DNA of 64,000 nt from JBHGBM01 sp041946965 (GTDB taxonomy: Bacteria > Acidobacteriota > Terriglobia > Bryobacterales > Bryobacteraceae), in the NCBI GenBank assembly GCA_041946965.1, contig JBHGBM010000004.1, positions 1 through 64,000 on the forward strand, written 5' to 3'. A program made the position numbers and the translations under genes. Position 1 is the stretch's first letter. Every line of letters begins with the position of its first letter. This document shows, piece by piece, positions 50,937-59,259 of this stretch. The notes beneath the pieces were generated by a model, which did not search any database, had not been told where the DNA came from, and saw only the letters and a program-made list of their open reading frames with translations.

Positions 50937-51177
50937 CAAGGTAGCCAAATTAATACCTGAGGCCGAGGTGTTGCTTAACGCCAGAGGCCGCCGGTCCACA
51001 AGAGCTTTTCACCCCACCACTGGAGCGGGGTGGCTACGTTAGAGGAACGACTTCAACAGTCGGCCACCTCTCGCGGTCTACTATCTCTCATTCTACTGGA
51101 CCACCTCCCTTCCCAGTGATACCTCCATACTCCCATGCAGTACGACGTTTGTCAACGAAAAATTGACAACCGCGCCC
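50937..51177. other. Gene-free region with nested inverted repeats, candidate structured RNA
   Basis: No credible gene in this 241-bp stretch. It can fold on either strand: GTAGCC (50941-50946) pairs with GGCTAC (51032-51037). Inside is a hairpin GGCC/GGCC plus a six-pair stem with loop at 50961-50989, then CACCCC/GGGGTG (51010-51032). Beyond it is GAGG-GACT/AGTC-CCTC (51042-51070). At 51150-51170 TTGTCAA and TTGACAA form an inverted repeat, and the minus strand has a TTGACA there. I cannot match a known RNA class. Confidence 0.3.
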
Positions 51178-52200
51178 CTACCTATTGGGCCCCTGTAGAG
51201 CTTGGGCCAAGAAGCGGCACAACGCCAGCCCATCCCACCACTTGAACGGGAACTGGCCGGTGGTGTAATGGCCGCAGGGCAGGTTGACCACCCGGTGGGG
51301 GACGCCTCTGTCGCGAAACGCCTCCACCACCTGGCGCGAGAATTCCGGCAGGAAGGTGGTGTCGTGGGTCGCCCACACCAGCAGGGTCTTTACGTCGCGT
51401 CCCACCATGCGGTTGAAGTACGCAGCCGGGCTGATCGGCGCCCAGTAACGCCGCAACTCCTCGCGGGTCAACACACCGTCGAATCCCTGCTGGACATGGC
51501 GGGTGGAAAGCCCCGTCCAGACCACGTCTCCAAACCAGGTGGAGACGTGGTTGAGCGCCTGGGCACGGATGCGCGGGTCGTGCGCGGTGGTGATGAACGC
51601 GATGCACGACCCCAGGCTGGTTCCGAGAATCCCCAGGCGGCGGTAGCCGCGCCGTTCCAGCCAGTCGAGGCAGGCGCGTGCGTCCACCACGGACTGCCGG
51701 CAGGCGTGTATGGTGCGCCCCACGTTGCTTGAGACGTGGTAATCGGCGCGTTCCAACTCCGCCGGCATGCGCCGCCCATGATAGGCCAGGTTCATGCGAA
51801 GGGCGGTCAAGCCGAAGCGATTGAGCAGCTTACACAACCCTATATGGCCGTCCTCGCCGGCATTCCACTGCGGCAGCACGACCACCGCACGGTCCCCCGC
51901 GGCGGGGAAAAACCGGGCGTGTACGGTGTTGTTTTCGGGAAAAGGTGTCGAGAGGGGGCTCTGGAACGTGAGGCATTCGCCCGAGAGCCGGAACTCGGCC
52001 GGCGTCCGGTAGGCATAGAATGCGTCGCTGTGGCTTGCCAGTTCGCTCGAGATCGCTTCCAAACGGCGCCGCGGGTCGCCGCCCGCCCCCGAGTCGAGCC
52101 ATTCCAGACCCCATTCGAACGGCCGCACCTTGCGATTCGAGTCCCGGCTGGCCAACTTCCGCTCCCAGCGGTCCATCCACCGGGCATATAGTCCGGGCAT
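51178..52200 (-). CDS. Alpha/beta hydrolase, ABHD18-like
   Basis: 340 residues. The core shows 'DRAVVVLPQWNAGEDGHIGL' (strand and oxyanion loop), 'ALRMNLAYHGRRMPAELERA', nucleophile elbow 'LGILGTSLGSCIAFITTAHD' (Ser in GTSLGS), Asp in 'LLVWATHDTTFLPEFSR' and His in 'NLPCGHYTTGQFPFKWWDG'. The C-terminal Phe-Lys-Trp-Trp segment and overall layout match the ABHD18 group. No signal peptide. The substrate is unknown. A strong minus-strand terminator ends 24 bp before its ATG, and no Shine-Dalgarno is visible, so expression may depend on read-through of that terminator or on an unseen promoter. Confidence 0.8.
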   Translation of the reverse strand: MPGLYARWMDRWERKLASRDSNRKVRPFEWGLEWLDSGAGGDPRRRLEAISSELASHSDAFYAYRTPAEFRLSGECLTFQSPLSTPFPENNTVHARFFPAAGDRAVVVLPQWNAGEDGHIGLCKLLNRFGLTALRMNLAYHGRRMPAELERADYHVSSNVGRTIHACRQSVVDARACLDWLERRGYRRLGILGTSLGSCIAFITTAHDPRIRAQALNHVSTWFGDVVWTGLSTRHVQQGFDGVLTREELRRYWAPISPAAYFNRMVGRDVKTLLVWATHDTTFLPEFSRQVVEAFRDRGVPHRVVNLPCGHYTTGQFPFKWWDGLALCRFLAQALQGPNR

Positions 52201-52223
52201 CGTCAGAGAGCAGCCAGTTTAAC

Positions 52224-52265
52224 AAAAAAGCCCCGCTCCGGTCAGATGGGAACCGGAGCGGGGCT
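52224..52265 (-). terminator. Strong rho-independent terminator
   Basis: Fourteen-bp perfect stem (52229-52242 with 52252-52265) with a nine-base loop, followed on the minus strand by an uninterrupted run of six T (the first pairs in the stem). The other strand has no T-run, so it acts in the minus direction only. The only DNA it could terminate is the preceding 170 bp or so, because the neighbouring MFS gene runs the opposite way. Confidence 0.8.
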
Positions 52266-52434
52266 GATCTAAGCCCAGACGAGGCAACGCACCAAAGCTC
52301 GAAAAACTCTAAACCCCGGTTATAGGAAAAGCACGTGGCGTTCCAGCCGCAACCCGTTGATTTTGGGGAGTCGTTCACACCGCATATACGGTTTTCGGAA
52401 GGACTCGCTCCCGAATTGTGGAAGCCGGGGTTTA
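52266..52434 (-). ncRNA. Candidate structured small RNA or attenuator leader
   Basis: A 10-bp perfect inverted repeat (52310-52319 with 52425-52434) closes a 105-nt interior that itself contains an ACCG/CGGT hairpin, a GGGAG/CTCCC stem and a GGC/GCC hairpin on the 3' side. The terminator at 52224-52265 follows. A possible promoter on the minus strand is TTGGTT then TGTAAA with 17 bp between, just upstream of the closing stem. A closing stem, bubble with a small 3' hairpin and apical stem recall 6S RNA, but the resemblance is only in outline. It could also be a leader controlling the downstream ABHD18-like gene. Confidence 0.35.
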
Positions 52435-52445
52435 CAATTGTGTTA

Positions 52446-53630
52446 TTGACGCAAACCAAAACAGGAGTGCGCACCTCCGTTTCCACGGGTACCGTGCTCG
52501 CGGGGTTCTTCCTTTCGGGGTTCCTGTTTGCGTTCCCCGGGGCCATTCTTCCGGCCTGGGGGGCCCACCGGGATCCACCCGCTTTTTTAACCGTCGGGAA
52601 CTACTTCCTTTGTCTTGCCGCGGGGATGGTTCTGGCCGGGTGGATCTTTCAGCGCCTCCTCCGATGGGGCGTTCCGGTCCTGCTGGGGACCGCCTCCCTG
52701 CTCGGCTGCGGGGCGCTGCTGTACCTTGCGGCGGTCAGTCCGCCGGCCGCGGCGGCATGGCGCATGCCCGGTCTCGCGGTCCTGGGCCTGGCCGGGGGGC
52801 TGCTGACCACCGGCCTGTTTCACGGCGCCTCGGCCGGCTACCACGACGATCCGGCCCGCAGCGTCATCGTGGGCGGACTCCTCTACGGACTTGGCTGCCT
52901 GGCGGCCACCCTGGCCGTGGCCGGGACGTTCTACGCCTATACCGTCCCCAGCATGCTGATTCTGATGGCCGCGGTTCCTGGGCTCTACGCGGGCGTGTTC
53001 TTTAGAGCGCAGATCCCCGCAGCCGACCCGGCCGGCCAGCCCAGCCTCAGGCAGGCGCTGCGCGACTTCCGCAGCCCCGGCGCGGTACTGTTCGCCCTAC
53101 TGCTATTTTTCCAGTTCGGCAACGAGTGGGCGCTGGCCGGATGGCTGCCCCTGTTCGTCATACGGCGCCTGGGGGCCAGTCCCAAGGTGGCCCTCACCAT
53201 ACTCGCCCTGTACTGGCTGGCCCTGCTGGTGGGCCGAGGCGTGGCAGTGTACCTGCTGCCGCGCGTGCGCCACGGCCGGATACTGGTGCAAAGCGTCCTG
53301 GCGGCCATCTTCGGGGTCCTGCTGCTCTATTCCACCAACAACGCGTTCGGCGCGGGCGTGGGTGCCGTGGTGGTGGGGTGTGGTTTCGCGGCCATATATC
53401 CGCTGGTCGCGGAGAAGATCGGCCGGCGGTTCCCCTATTTCCACCCCGCGTTTTTCAGCGGCATCTTCACGCTGGCGGGCCTTGGCGGACTGCTGGCCCC
53501 GGCCACTCTGGGCTACTACGCCCACTTCGCCGGAATCGGGGTGGTGATGGCGTTGCCCGCGCTCGGCACCTGGATGGTACTGGCATTGCTGCTCCTCATA
53601 TGGCTCGAAACCAGGCTCAGCGGGCAGTGA
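52446..53630 (+). CDS. Major facilitator superfamily transporter
   Basis: About 394 residues, 12 hydrophobic helices; first 'VLAGFFLSGFLFAFPGAILPAW', similar to fucose-permease-like MFS members. The inter-half loop includes 'PAADPAGQPSLRQALRDFRS', and the second half opens 'GAVLFALLLFFQFGNEWALA'. Substrate unknown. The start is uncertain: TTG 52446 is used because TACAAT (52433-52438) ends seven bases before it; GTG 52440 and GTG 52467 are possible, and the longer frame back to 52335 would overlap the RNA candidate on the other strand. dacB begins 1 bp after the stop. Confidence 0.8.
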   Translation: MTQTKTGVRTSVSTGTVLAGFFLSGFLFAFPGAILPAWGAHRDPPAFLTVGNYFLCLAAGMVLAGWIFQRLLRWGVPVLLGTASLLGCGALLYLAAVSPPAAAAWRMPGLAVLGLAGGLLTTGLFHGASAGYHDDPARSVIVGGLLYGLGCLAATLAVAGTFYAYTVPSMLILMAAVPGLYAGVFFRAQIPAADPAGQPSLRQALRDFRSPGAVLFALLLFFQFGNEWALAGWLPLFVIRRLGASPKVALTILALYWLALLVGRGVAVYLLPRVRHGRILVQSVLAAIFGVLLLYSTNNAFGAGVGAVVVGCGFAAIYPLVAEKIGRRFPYFHPAFFSGIFTLAGLGGLLAPATLGYYAHFAGIGVVMALPALGTWMVLALLLLIWLETRLSGQ

Positions 53631-53631
53631 C

Positions 53632-55080
53632 ATGAGAACTCTGGCCCTTCTTTTGGCCGCCGCTTGGGCGCTCGCCGCCGCGGACCTGCCCGAACGCATC
53701 CGCGAGACCATCGGCGCTTCGCCGGTGGCGCGCACCGCGTTCTGGGGCGTCCGGATCGTGGAGGTGGAAAGCGGAAGCACCCTATGCGACCTCAACTCGA
53801 GCCATTTTTTTGTTCCGGCGTCGAACACCAAGCTGTTCACCACGGCCCTGGGCCTGGCGCGCCTGGGTCCGGACCACCGCTTCCGCACCACGGTTCTGGG
53901 GGGAGCCGCGCCGGACGCCCGCGGAGCCGTCCCCTGGCTGCGCCTGGTGGGCGGCGGCGACCCCAACCTCTCCGCCCGCGCCATCCCCTACCGCCCCGGG
54001 CCTGTCGCCGGCGACCCGCTCCAGGCTATCGAAGACCTGGCGGACCAGATCGCCGCCAAAGGCGTGCGCCGCGTGGATGGAGACATCACCGGGGACGACA
54101 CCGCCTACGTCTGGGAACCCTTCCCGGACGGCTGGTCGGTGGACGACCCGGTGTGGGAGTACGGCGCGCCCGTCAGCGCCCTCACCCTCAACGACAACGC
54201 CTTCAGCCTCACCATACGGCCCGGCGCGCGCGAGGGCGGCCTCGCCGCGCTGGAGCTGGCGCCGCCCGTCCCCTTCTACTTGATCGACAACCGCGTCGTC
54301 ACCGCGGGCTCGCGGCGCCGCATCCGCATCGACCGCGAGCCCGGCGGCCGCCAACTGCGCCTCTGGGGCGTTATCCCGCGCAACGATCGGGGTGAAACCA
54401 CGCTGCTCGGCATCGACGACCCGGCCCTGTACGCCGCCCGGGCGCTGGCGGACGCGCTCGCCCGCCGCGGCGTGGCGGTGAAAGGCCGCCCCGTTGCCGC
54501 CCACCTCTACCCCGACGAGGACCCCGGTCCGCCTCCCGCGGGCGTGGAACTCGCCCGCCGCGAATCGGCCCCATTGATCGAGGACCTGCGCATCACCGGT
54601 AAAGTCAGCCAGAACCTGCACGCCGAACTGATCCTGCGCGCCGTGGCCCGGGAGCGCAGCGGCATCGGCTCACGCCAGGCCGGGCTCGAAGAGATGGAGG
54701 TGTTCCTCGACGAAGCCGGCGTGCCGCGCGACTCCTACAGTCTGAGAGACGGCTCCGGGCTTTCGCGCCTCAACCTGGTCAGCCCGGCCGCCGTAACCGG
54801 CCTGCTGCGCTTCATGCACGGTTCCGCGAGCCGTGACCACTGGCTCAGCCTGCTGCCCATCGCCGGGCGGGACGGCACCCTCGAGCACCGCCTGCGCGGC
54901 GCTGAAGCCGGACGCATCCGGGCCAAGACCGGCACGCTCTCCCACGTCAGCGCCCTCTCCGGCTACGCCGACACGCGCTCCGGGCGGCTGGCCTTCTCCA
55001 TCCTGGTCAACAACTACAACGGCAGCGCTTCGGAAATCCGCGCGGTAATTGATAAAATCTGTTCATTGATGCTGGAGTGA
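53632..55080 (+). CDS. dacB: D-alanyl-D-alanine carboxypeptidase/endopeptidase (PBP4 type, S13)
   Basis: 482 residues. Periplasmic penicillin-binding protein that trims and cleaves peptidoglycan peptides. Signal peptide to about residue 17. The active-site triad is complete: S64-N-T-K67 in 'FFVPASNTKLFTTALGL', S-Q-N in 'ITGKVSQNLHAELIL', and K-T-G in 'AGRIRAKTGTLSHVSALSGY'. The large insert between the first two motifs (domains II and III) is typical of class C PBPs. It follows the MFS gene by 1 bp and is followed by a zinc-ribbon gene 3 bp later, so the three are probably one operon. Confidence 0.93.
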   Translation: MRTLALLLAAAWALAAADLPERIRETIGASPVARTAFWGVRIVEVESGSTLCDLNSSHFFVPASNTKLFTTALGLARLGPDHRFRTTVLGGAAPDARGAVPWLRLVGGGDPNLSARAIPYRPGPVAGDPLQAIEDLADQIAAKGVRRVDGDITGDDTAYVWEPFPDGWSVDDPVWEYGAPVSALTLNDNAFSLTIRPGAREGGLAALELAPPVPFYLIDNRVVTAGSRRRIRIDREPGGRQLRLWGVIPRNDRGETTLLGIDDPALYAARALADALARRGVAVKGRPVAAHLYPDEDPGPPPAGVELARRESAPLIEDLRITGKVSQNLHAELILRAVARERSGIGSRQAGLEEMEVFLDEAGVPRDSYSLRDGSGLSRLNLVSPAAVTGLLRFMHGSASRDHWLSLLPIAGRDGTLEHRLRGAEAGRIRAKTGTLSHVSALSGYADTRSGRLAFSILVNNYNGSASEIRAVIDKICSLMLE

Positions 55081-55083
55081 TGC

Positions 55084-55314
55084 ATGCCGATTTTTGAATA
55101 CAGTTGCCAGGATTGCGGGACCCGTTTCGAAAAGCTCGTGCGCCGGCCAGAGGAGGAGATCGCCTGCCCCTCGTGCGGAAAGACGCACTTGCGCAAGGAA
55201 CTGTCGGTTTTCGCCGCCCACGCCAACGGCAGGAGCAGGAAATCCGGCGTCCCGGTGTGCCCCTCATCCGGAGCGCCCTGCCATAACCCCGGGGGCTGCG
55301 GGTTCGGCGGTTAA
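55084..55314 (+). CDS. FmdB-type zinc ribbon protein
   Basis: 76 residues. 'MPIFEYSCQDCGTRFEKLV' followed by 'EEEIACPSCGKTHLRKELSV' gives the two CxxC pairs of the FmdB putative regulatory-protein zinc ribbon. The C-terminal tail is Gly/Cys-rich with three further cysteines ('VCPSSGAPCHNPGGCGFGG'). Function in general is unknown; such proteins are often near metabolic genes. Three bp after dacB. Confidence 0.88.
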   Translation: MPIFEYSCQDCGTRFEKLVRRPEEEIACPSCGKTHLRKELSVFAAHANGRSRKSGVPVCPSSGAPCHNPGGCGFGG

Positions 55315-55374
55315 GCCCCTCACTTTTTGCGAACATCCCGGCGACCGGATCCGTTACTTTCCTTGAGAAGCGCC

Positions 55375-57816
55375 ATGGAAACCTTGATCCGGGACATCCG
55401 GTATGCCCTGCGTACCATGGCGAAAAGCCCCGGGTTCGCCGCGGTCGCCATCATTTCCCTTGCGCTCGGCATCGGCGCCAACACCACCATCTACAGTTGG
55501 GTGAAGTCCATCCTGCTCCGGCCCCTGCCGGGCGTGAGGGACGTCGATCGGCTGGTCATGTTGATCGAACGGAGCCGCGCGGGCGTTTTCAACAGCACTT
55601 CCTATCCGGATCTCGCCGACTTCCGCGAGGCGGTTTCCTCCAAAGCCGACCTGGCCACCTACAGCATGCAGACGGTGGGGCTGAATTCCGGGGGCCGGAC
55701 CGATCGCGCGTGGTCCGAATCGGTTTCCGCCAACTACTTCACGGTGCTCGGTGTGCAACCGGTGCTTGGCCGCGGCTTCCTGCCCGAGGAGGACCTCAAA
55801 CCGGGGGGCGCCCCGGTGGTTGTGCTCAGCCACCATATCTGGGTGAACCGCTTCCGTTCCGACCCGCACATCATCGGCAAGACCGTCATCTTGAACAGCC
55901 GCTCCTTCACCGTCGCCGGGGTGGCTCCGGAGGAGTTTCATGGTTCCTTCGTGGGCTTGTCCACAGACCTGTGGACCCCGGTCATGATGCACGCCGCGCT
56001 GTTCGGCTCCCGGCCGGACCTGTTGAACCAGAGAGGCAATCACTGGCTGCTGGTGTTCGCCCGTCCGAAACCCGGCGTCAGCGTGAAACAGGCCGAGGAC
56101 GCGCTGCGCGCCGCGGCCAACGAATTGGGCCGCCGGTATCCCGCGACCAACGCCGGCAGAACCCTCTCGCTCGTTCCCATTTGGAAGGCTCCTTTCGGCG
56201 CCACTTCCATCTTCCGCCCGGTACTGATGGTGCTTACTCTTGTGGTGGGGCTGGTGCTTCTGATCGCCTGCGCCAACGTGGCCAACCTCTTCCTGGCGCG
56301 CGCCCTGGGCCGGCGCAAGGAAATCGCCATCCGGCTTGCGGTCGGCGGGAACCGCCGCCGCCTCATCCGCCAGCTTCTGACGGAGAGCATCCTCCTCGCG
56401 CTCATGGGCGGAGCCGCGGGGCTGGTGGTGGTCGAGTGGGCCACCCGCCTTCTCCGGACCCTGACGCCGCCGGCCAACCTCCCCGTCCACACGATCGTGG
56501 AGACCGACGCGAGCGTGCTGCTGTTCGCCCTGTTCATTTCGATCTTCACCGGATTGCTGTTCGGCCTGACGCCCGCGCTTCAGGCATCCAATCCCAACCT
56601 GGTGACGACCCTGAAGGACGATGCCGTACGCCTGGGCGGCGCGCCGGGGCACGCGCGTACGCGCAGCGTCCTCGTGATCGGCCAGGTTGCGCTTTCGCTG
56701 GTTCTGCTGATCGGAGCCGCGCTGTTCGTGGAAGCACTCAACACGGCGAAAAGGATCGACCCCGGGTTCGATCCCAACCACGTGCTGGCGGCGAGGTTCG
56801 ATCTTCAGCCGCTCAATTACTCGCAGGAACGGGGACGGGCTTTTCAGAAGGATCTGCTCGAACGCGTGCGGGCCATCCCGGGAATCGAATCGGCGAGCTA
56901 CATCCGCCGCCTCCCACTGGGCTTCACCGGTGGGACCTCCAGCGCCATGACCATCGGCGGCTACGTCCCCAAGCCCGACGAAGAGGTGGTCATCGACGTG
57001 AACTGGGCCGGTCCCGGCTATTTTCACACCATGCGCACCCCCATCTTGCGCGGACGCGATTTCGACGCATCCGACGAGATGGCGGCGCCGCGGCGCGTCG
57101 TGATCAACGAGGCCATGGCCCGCCGCTACTGGGCCGGGCGCGATCCCCTCGGAGGCAGGATTCGCTTCGGCGGCGTCGAGTGCCAGGTCATCGGCGTGGC
57201 GAAGACCGGCAAGTACCACAGCCTCGGCGAAGAGCCGCTGCCGTATGTCTTTCTCCCCCTGCCGCAGTTCTATAAATCGGACGCGGTGCTGCTGGTCCGC
57301 GCCGCCGGCGATCCCCGCGCGTACGCCGCGCCGGTACGGGCGATTGTGCGCGCCATGGATCCGAGCCTGGCGCTGTTCGATGTGACCGCCCTGACCGATT
57401 ACATGAGTGTCCCCCTGTTCCCCTCCCGGACGGCCGCGTCGTTTCTCGCGCTGCTGGGCCTTCTCGCCCTGGCGCTCGCCACCGTAGGGCTTTACAGCGT
57501 GATCGCCTACGCCGTCGCCCAGCGGACGCGCGAGATCGGCATCCGCGTGGCGCTCGGCGCGCAACGCCGGGACGTGCTCTCGCTGGTCGCCCGGCAGGGG
57601 CTCTTCCTGACCAGCGCGGGCGTCCTCCTGGGCCTGGCGGGAGCAACCGGCGCGACCCGCTTTGCGCGCAGCATGCTGTATGGCGTCAATCCCGCCGACC
57701 CGTTGACCTATTTCGGGCTGGCGGCGGCGTTGTACCTCGCCGCAATGCTGGCCTGCGTGGTGCCCGCGTATCGCGCCGCGCACGTCGATCCGGTGGTGGC
57801 GCTGCGCCAGCAATAA
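55375..57816 (+). CDS. ABC transporter permease, ADOP/MacB-like duplicated permease
   Basis: 813 residues. Starts 'METLIRDIRYALRTMAKSPG' followed by TM1, the trademark of the Acidobacterial duplicated orphan permeases. Two FtsX-type permease units: first MacB-PCD periplasmic domain at about 50-250, TM2-4 at about 285-400 ('GLVLLIACANVANLFLARAL', 'RRKEIAIRLAVGGNRRRLIRQL' in part). Then comes TM5, a second periplasmic domain at about 440-690, and TM6-8 with 'RTREIGIRVALGAQRRDVLSL'. No ATPase gene is adjacent, as usual for this group. Exported substrate unknown. The start ATG at 55375 is preferred over 55327 because it begins exactly like the family. Confidence 0.88.
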   Translation: METLIRDIRYALRTMAKSPGFAAVAIISLALGIGANTTIYSWVKSILLRPLPGVRDVDRLVMLIERSRAGVFNSTSYPDLADFREAVSSKADLATYSMQTVGLNSGGRTDRAWSESVSANYFTVLGVQPVLGRGFLPEEDLKPGGAPVVVLSHHIWVNRFRSDPHIIGKTVILNSRSFTVAGVAPEEFHGSFVGLSTDLWTPVMMHAALFGSRPDLLNQRGNHWLLVFARPKPGVSVKQAEDALRAAANELGRRYPATNAGRTLSLVPIWKAPFGATSIFRPVLMVLTLVVGLVLLIACANVANLFLARALGRRKEIAIRLAVGGNRRRLIRQLLTESILLALMGGAAGLVVVEWATRLLRTLTPPANLPVHTIVETDASVLLFALFISIFTGLLFGLTPALQASNPNLVTTLKDDAVRLGGAPGHARTRSVLVIGQVALSLVLLIGAALFVEALNTAKRIDPGFDPNHVLAARFDLQPLNYSQERGRAFQKDLLERVRAIPGIESASYIRRLPLGFTGGTSSAMTIGGYVPKPDEEVVIDVNWAGPGYFHTMRTPILRGRDFDASDEMAAPRRVVINEAMARRYWAGRDPLGGRIRFGGVECQVIGVAKTGKYHSLGEEPLPYVFLPLPQFYKSDAVLLVRAAGDPRAYAAPVRAIVRAMDPSLALFDVTALTDYMSVPLFPSRTAASFLALLGLLALALATVGLYSVIAYAVAQRTREIGIRVALGAQRRDVLSLVARQGLFLTSAGVLLGLAGATGATRFARSMLYGVNPADPLTYFGLAAALYLAAMLACVVPAYRAAHVDPVVALRQQ

Positions 57817-58218
57817 TCAGGGCTGCGCCGGATAGACTTTCACGAAGCCCGGCTTGGATTTGATCTTGATGCCCGCCGAAGTGGAACCGGGCGGCAGGTT
57901 GGAATCCCTGCTCCGCTTCAGGGTCGCCTCCTCCGGCGTGGCAACCCTCTTTTGAACCTCCGCCTTTACGCCGGCGCCGGACGCCGGGCGGGCGTCGATG
58001 CGCTCAATTTCGCTCTTCGGGATGGCGGTGTTGGTGGTTTTCACGATCACCACCACGGCATTCTGGCTGAGCGCTTCGAAACGCGCCTCCACCGGCCGCT
58101 TCCGGCCGGTTCTGTAAATGCGAAGCTCACTGCCCCGGTCGAGCTCGCGCACTTTCGCCCAAGGATCGTCCTGCGCGAAGGCGGCGGCGGCCGCCAATGC
58201 CAGAAATAGCTTCAGCAT
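57817..58218 (-). CDS. Secreted hypothetical protein
   Basis: 133 residues. Clean signal peptide 'MLKLFLALAAAAAFAQ'. A small domain follows with 'RELDRGSELRIYRTGRKRPV' and 'NAVVVIVKTTNTAIPKSEIE', resembling a single Sm-like or SH3-like beta barrel used in other exported proteins of the phylum. A basic linker and a C-terminal 'AGIKIKSKPGFVKVYPAQP' complete it. The stop abuts that of the convergent ADOP permease gene without any gap. Function unknown. Confidence 0.7.
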   Translation of the reverse strand: MLKLFLALAAAAAFAQDDPWAKVRELDRGSELRIYRTGRKRPVEARFEALSQNAVVVIVKTTNTAIPKSEIERIDARPASGAGVKAEVQKRVATPEEATLKRSRDSNLPPGSTSAGIKIKSKPGFVKVYPAQP

Positions 58219-58250
58219 GTCCCTGCTGCCACTGTAACAGGAGAATCAAC

Positions 58251-58279
58251 TTTACAACGCAAAGTGACTGGCCTATACT
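58251..58279 (+). promoter_or_regulatory. Sigma-70 promoter, probably leaderless
   Basis: TTTACA (58251-58256) and TATACT (58274-58279) with the ideal 17-bp spacer. Only six bases separate the -10 from the ATG at 58286, so the transcript should begin at the start codon. The best complete example of the leaderless geometry in the window. Confidence 0.65.
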
Positions 58280-58285
58280 CAAAAC

Positions 58286-58894
58286 ATGGCTACGCCCCTT
58301 CGCCGCGGCCTGCGCGACCCCATCCCGATTCAGACCCATGCCATGGACAACCTGCGCTACATCCGCGAGACCATGGAGCGCGCGGGTTCGTTCACCGCGG
58401 TGCCGGGCGTTGGCGGGATTGTGATCGGCTGCACGGCGGTGGCCGCGGCGCTGCTCGCGGCGGCGCAGGCGGGGCGTGACGGCTGGCTGCTGGTCTGGCT
58501 CGCCGAGGCCGCGTTGGCCTGTATCGTGGGGTTCGCCGGCGCGGCGCTGAAATCGCGCCGCGTGGGCCTGCCGCTGTTCTCCGGACCGGGCCGCAAGTTC
58601 CTGGTCGGCTTCTTCCCTCCGCTGGCGGTGGGCGCGCTGCTCACCCTGGCGCTTTACGGGGCGGGCAGCGCCGCGCTGCTGCCCGGGATGTGGTTGTTGC
58701 TTTACGGAGCCGGCATGCTCACCGGCGGCTCGGCCTCCGTGCGCGTGGTGCCGGTGATGGGACTTTCGTTCATGGCGCTGGGCGCCATCACACTGTTCGC
58801 GCCGGCGGCGTGGGGCAACTGGCTTCTGGCCGCCGGGTTCGGCGGCCTGCACCTGGCCTTCGGCGCCATCATCACGGTGAAATACGGTGGCTAG
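58286..58894 (+). CDS. Six-helix-like membrane protein, hypothetical
   Basis: 202 residues. After an N-terminal polar stretch ('MDNLRYIRETMERAGSFTAV', which could be the real start at 58343) come about six hydrophobic segments ('GGIVIGCTAVAAALLAAAQA', 'WLAEAALACIVGFAGAALKS', 'FLVGFFPPLAVGALLTLALY', 'LLPGMWLLLYGAGMLTGGSA' and two more). Known only as a small membrane protein that precedes a winged-helix regulator; the 8-bp overlap with that gene supports co-function. The 58286 start is favoured by the promoter position. Confidence 0.65.
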   Translation: MATPLRRGLRDPIPIQTHAMDNLRYIRETMERAGSFTAVPGVGGIVIGCTAVAAALLAAAQAGRDGWLLVWLAEAALACIVGFAGAALKSRRVGLPLFSGPGRKFLVGFFPPLAVGALLTLALYGAGSAALLPGMWLLLYGAGMLTGGSASVRVVPVMGLSFMALGAITLFAPAAWGNWLLAAGFGGLHLAFGAIITVKYGG

Positions 58895-59249
58895 ACAGAA
58901 TGCAATTCCAAAAGAGCCGGAGCGGCGGGCGCGCCTCGAGGAGATCGCGGCGGACTCCCCCAAGCTCGACCGGCTGATCCACGAGCGCCTGCGGCTCGGC
59001 ATCGTCAGCGCGCTCGCGGTGAACGCCTCGCTGACCTTCAACGAGCTGAAGAAGCTGCTCGCAACCACGGACGGCAACCTCAGCGTACACGCGCGCAAAC
59101 TGGAGGAAGCGGGTTATATCGCCTGCACCAAGTCCTTCGAGAACCGCCTGCCCAAGACCGAATATCGTCTCAGCGCGGCCGGCCGCCGGGCGCTGGAGCG
59201 GTACCTGGACCACATGGAGGCCCTGGTGGAGGCCATGCGGGAACGATAG
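58887..59249 (+). CDS. Winged-helix transcriptional regulator
   Basis: 120 residues, start GTG at 58887 within the end of the membrane-protein gene. Helix-turn-helix and wing: 'LRLGIVSALAVNASLTFNEL', 'KKLLATTDGNLSVHARKLEE', 'AGYIACTKSFENRLPKTEYR', then a C-terminal dimerisation helix 'LERYLDHMEALVEAMR'. This is the MarR/ArsR-like winged helix (HTH_34) seen after the same membrane protein in related bacteria. No effector-binding domain. It may control its own operon; target unknown. Confidence 0.82.
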   Translation: MARQNAIPKEPERRARLEEIAADSPKLDRLIHERLRLGIVSALAVNASLTFNELKKLLATTDGNLSVHARKLEEAGYIACTKSFENRLPKTEYRLSAAGRRALERYLDHMEALVEAMRER

Positions 59250-59259
59250 GTCTTTTTTT

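Noticed and set aside
51830..52546. Minus-strand frame crossing the terminator at 52224-52265
   Set aside because: It runs through a strong terminator and the N-terminus of the hydrolase in another frame, with no domain; the RNA interpretation explains the region better.
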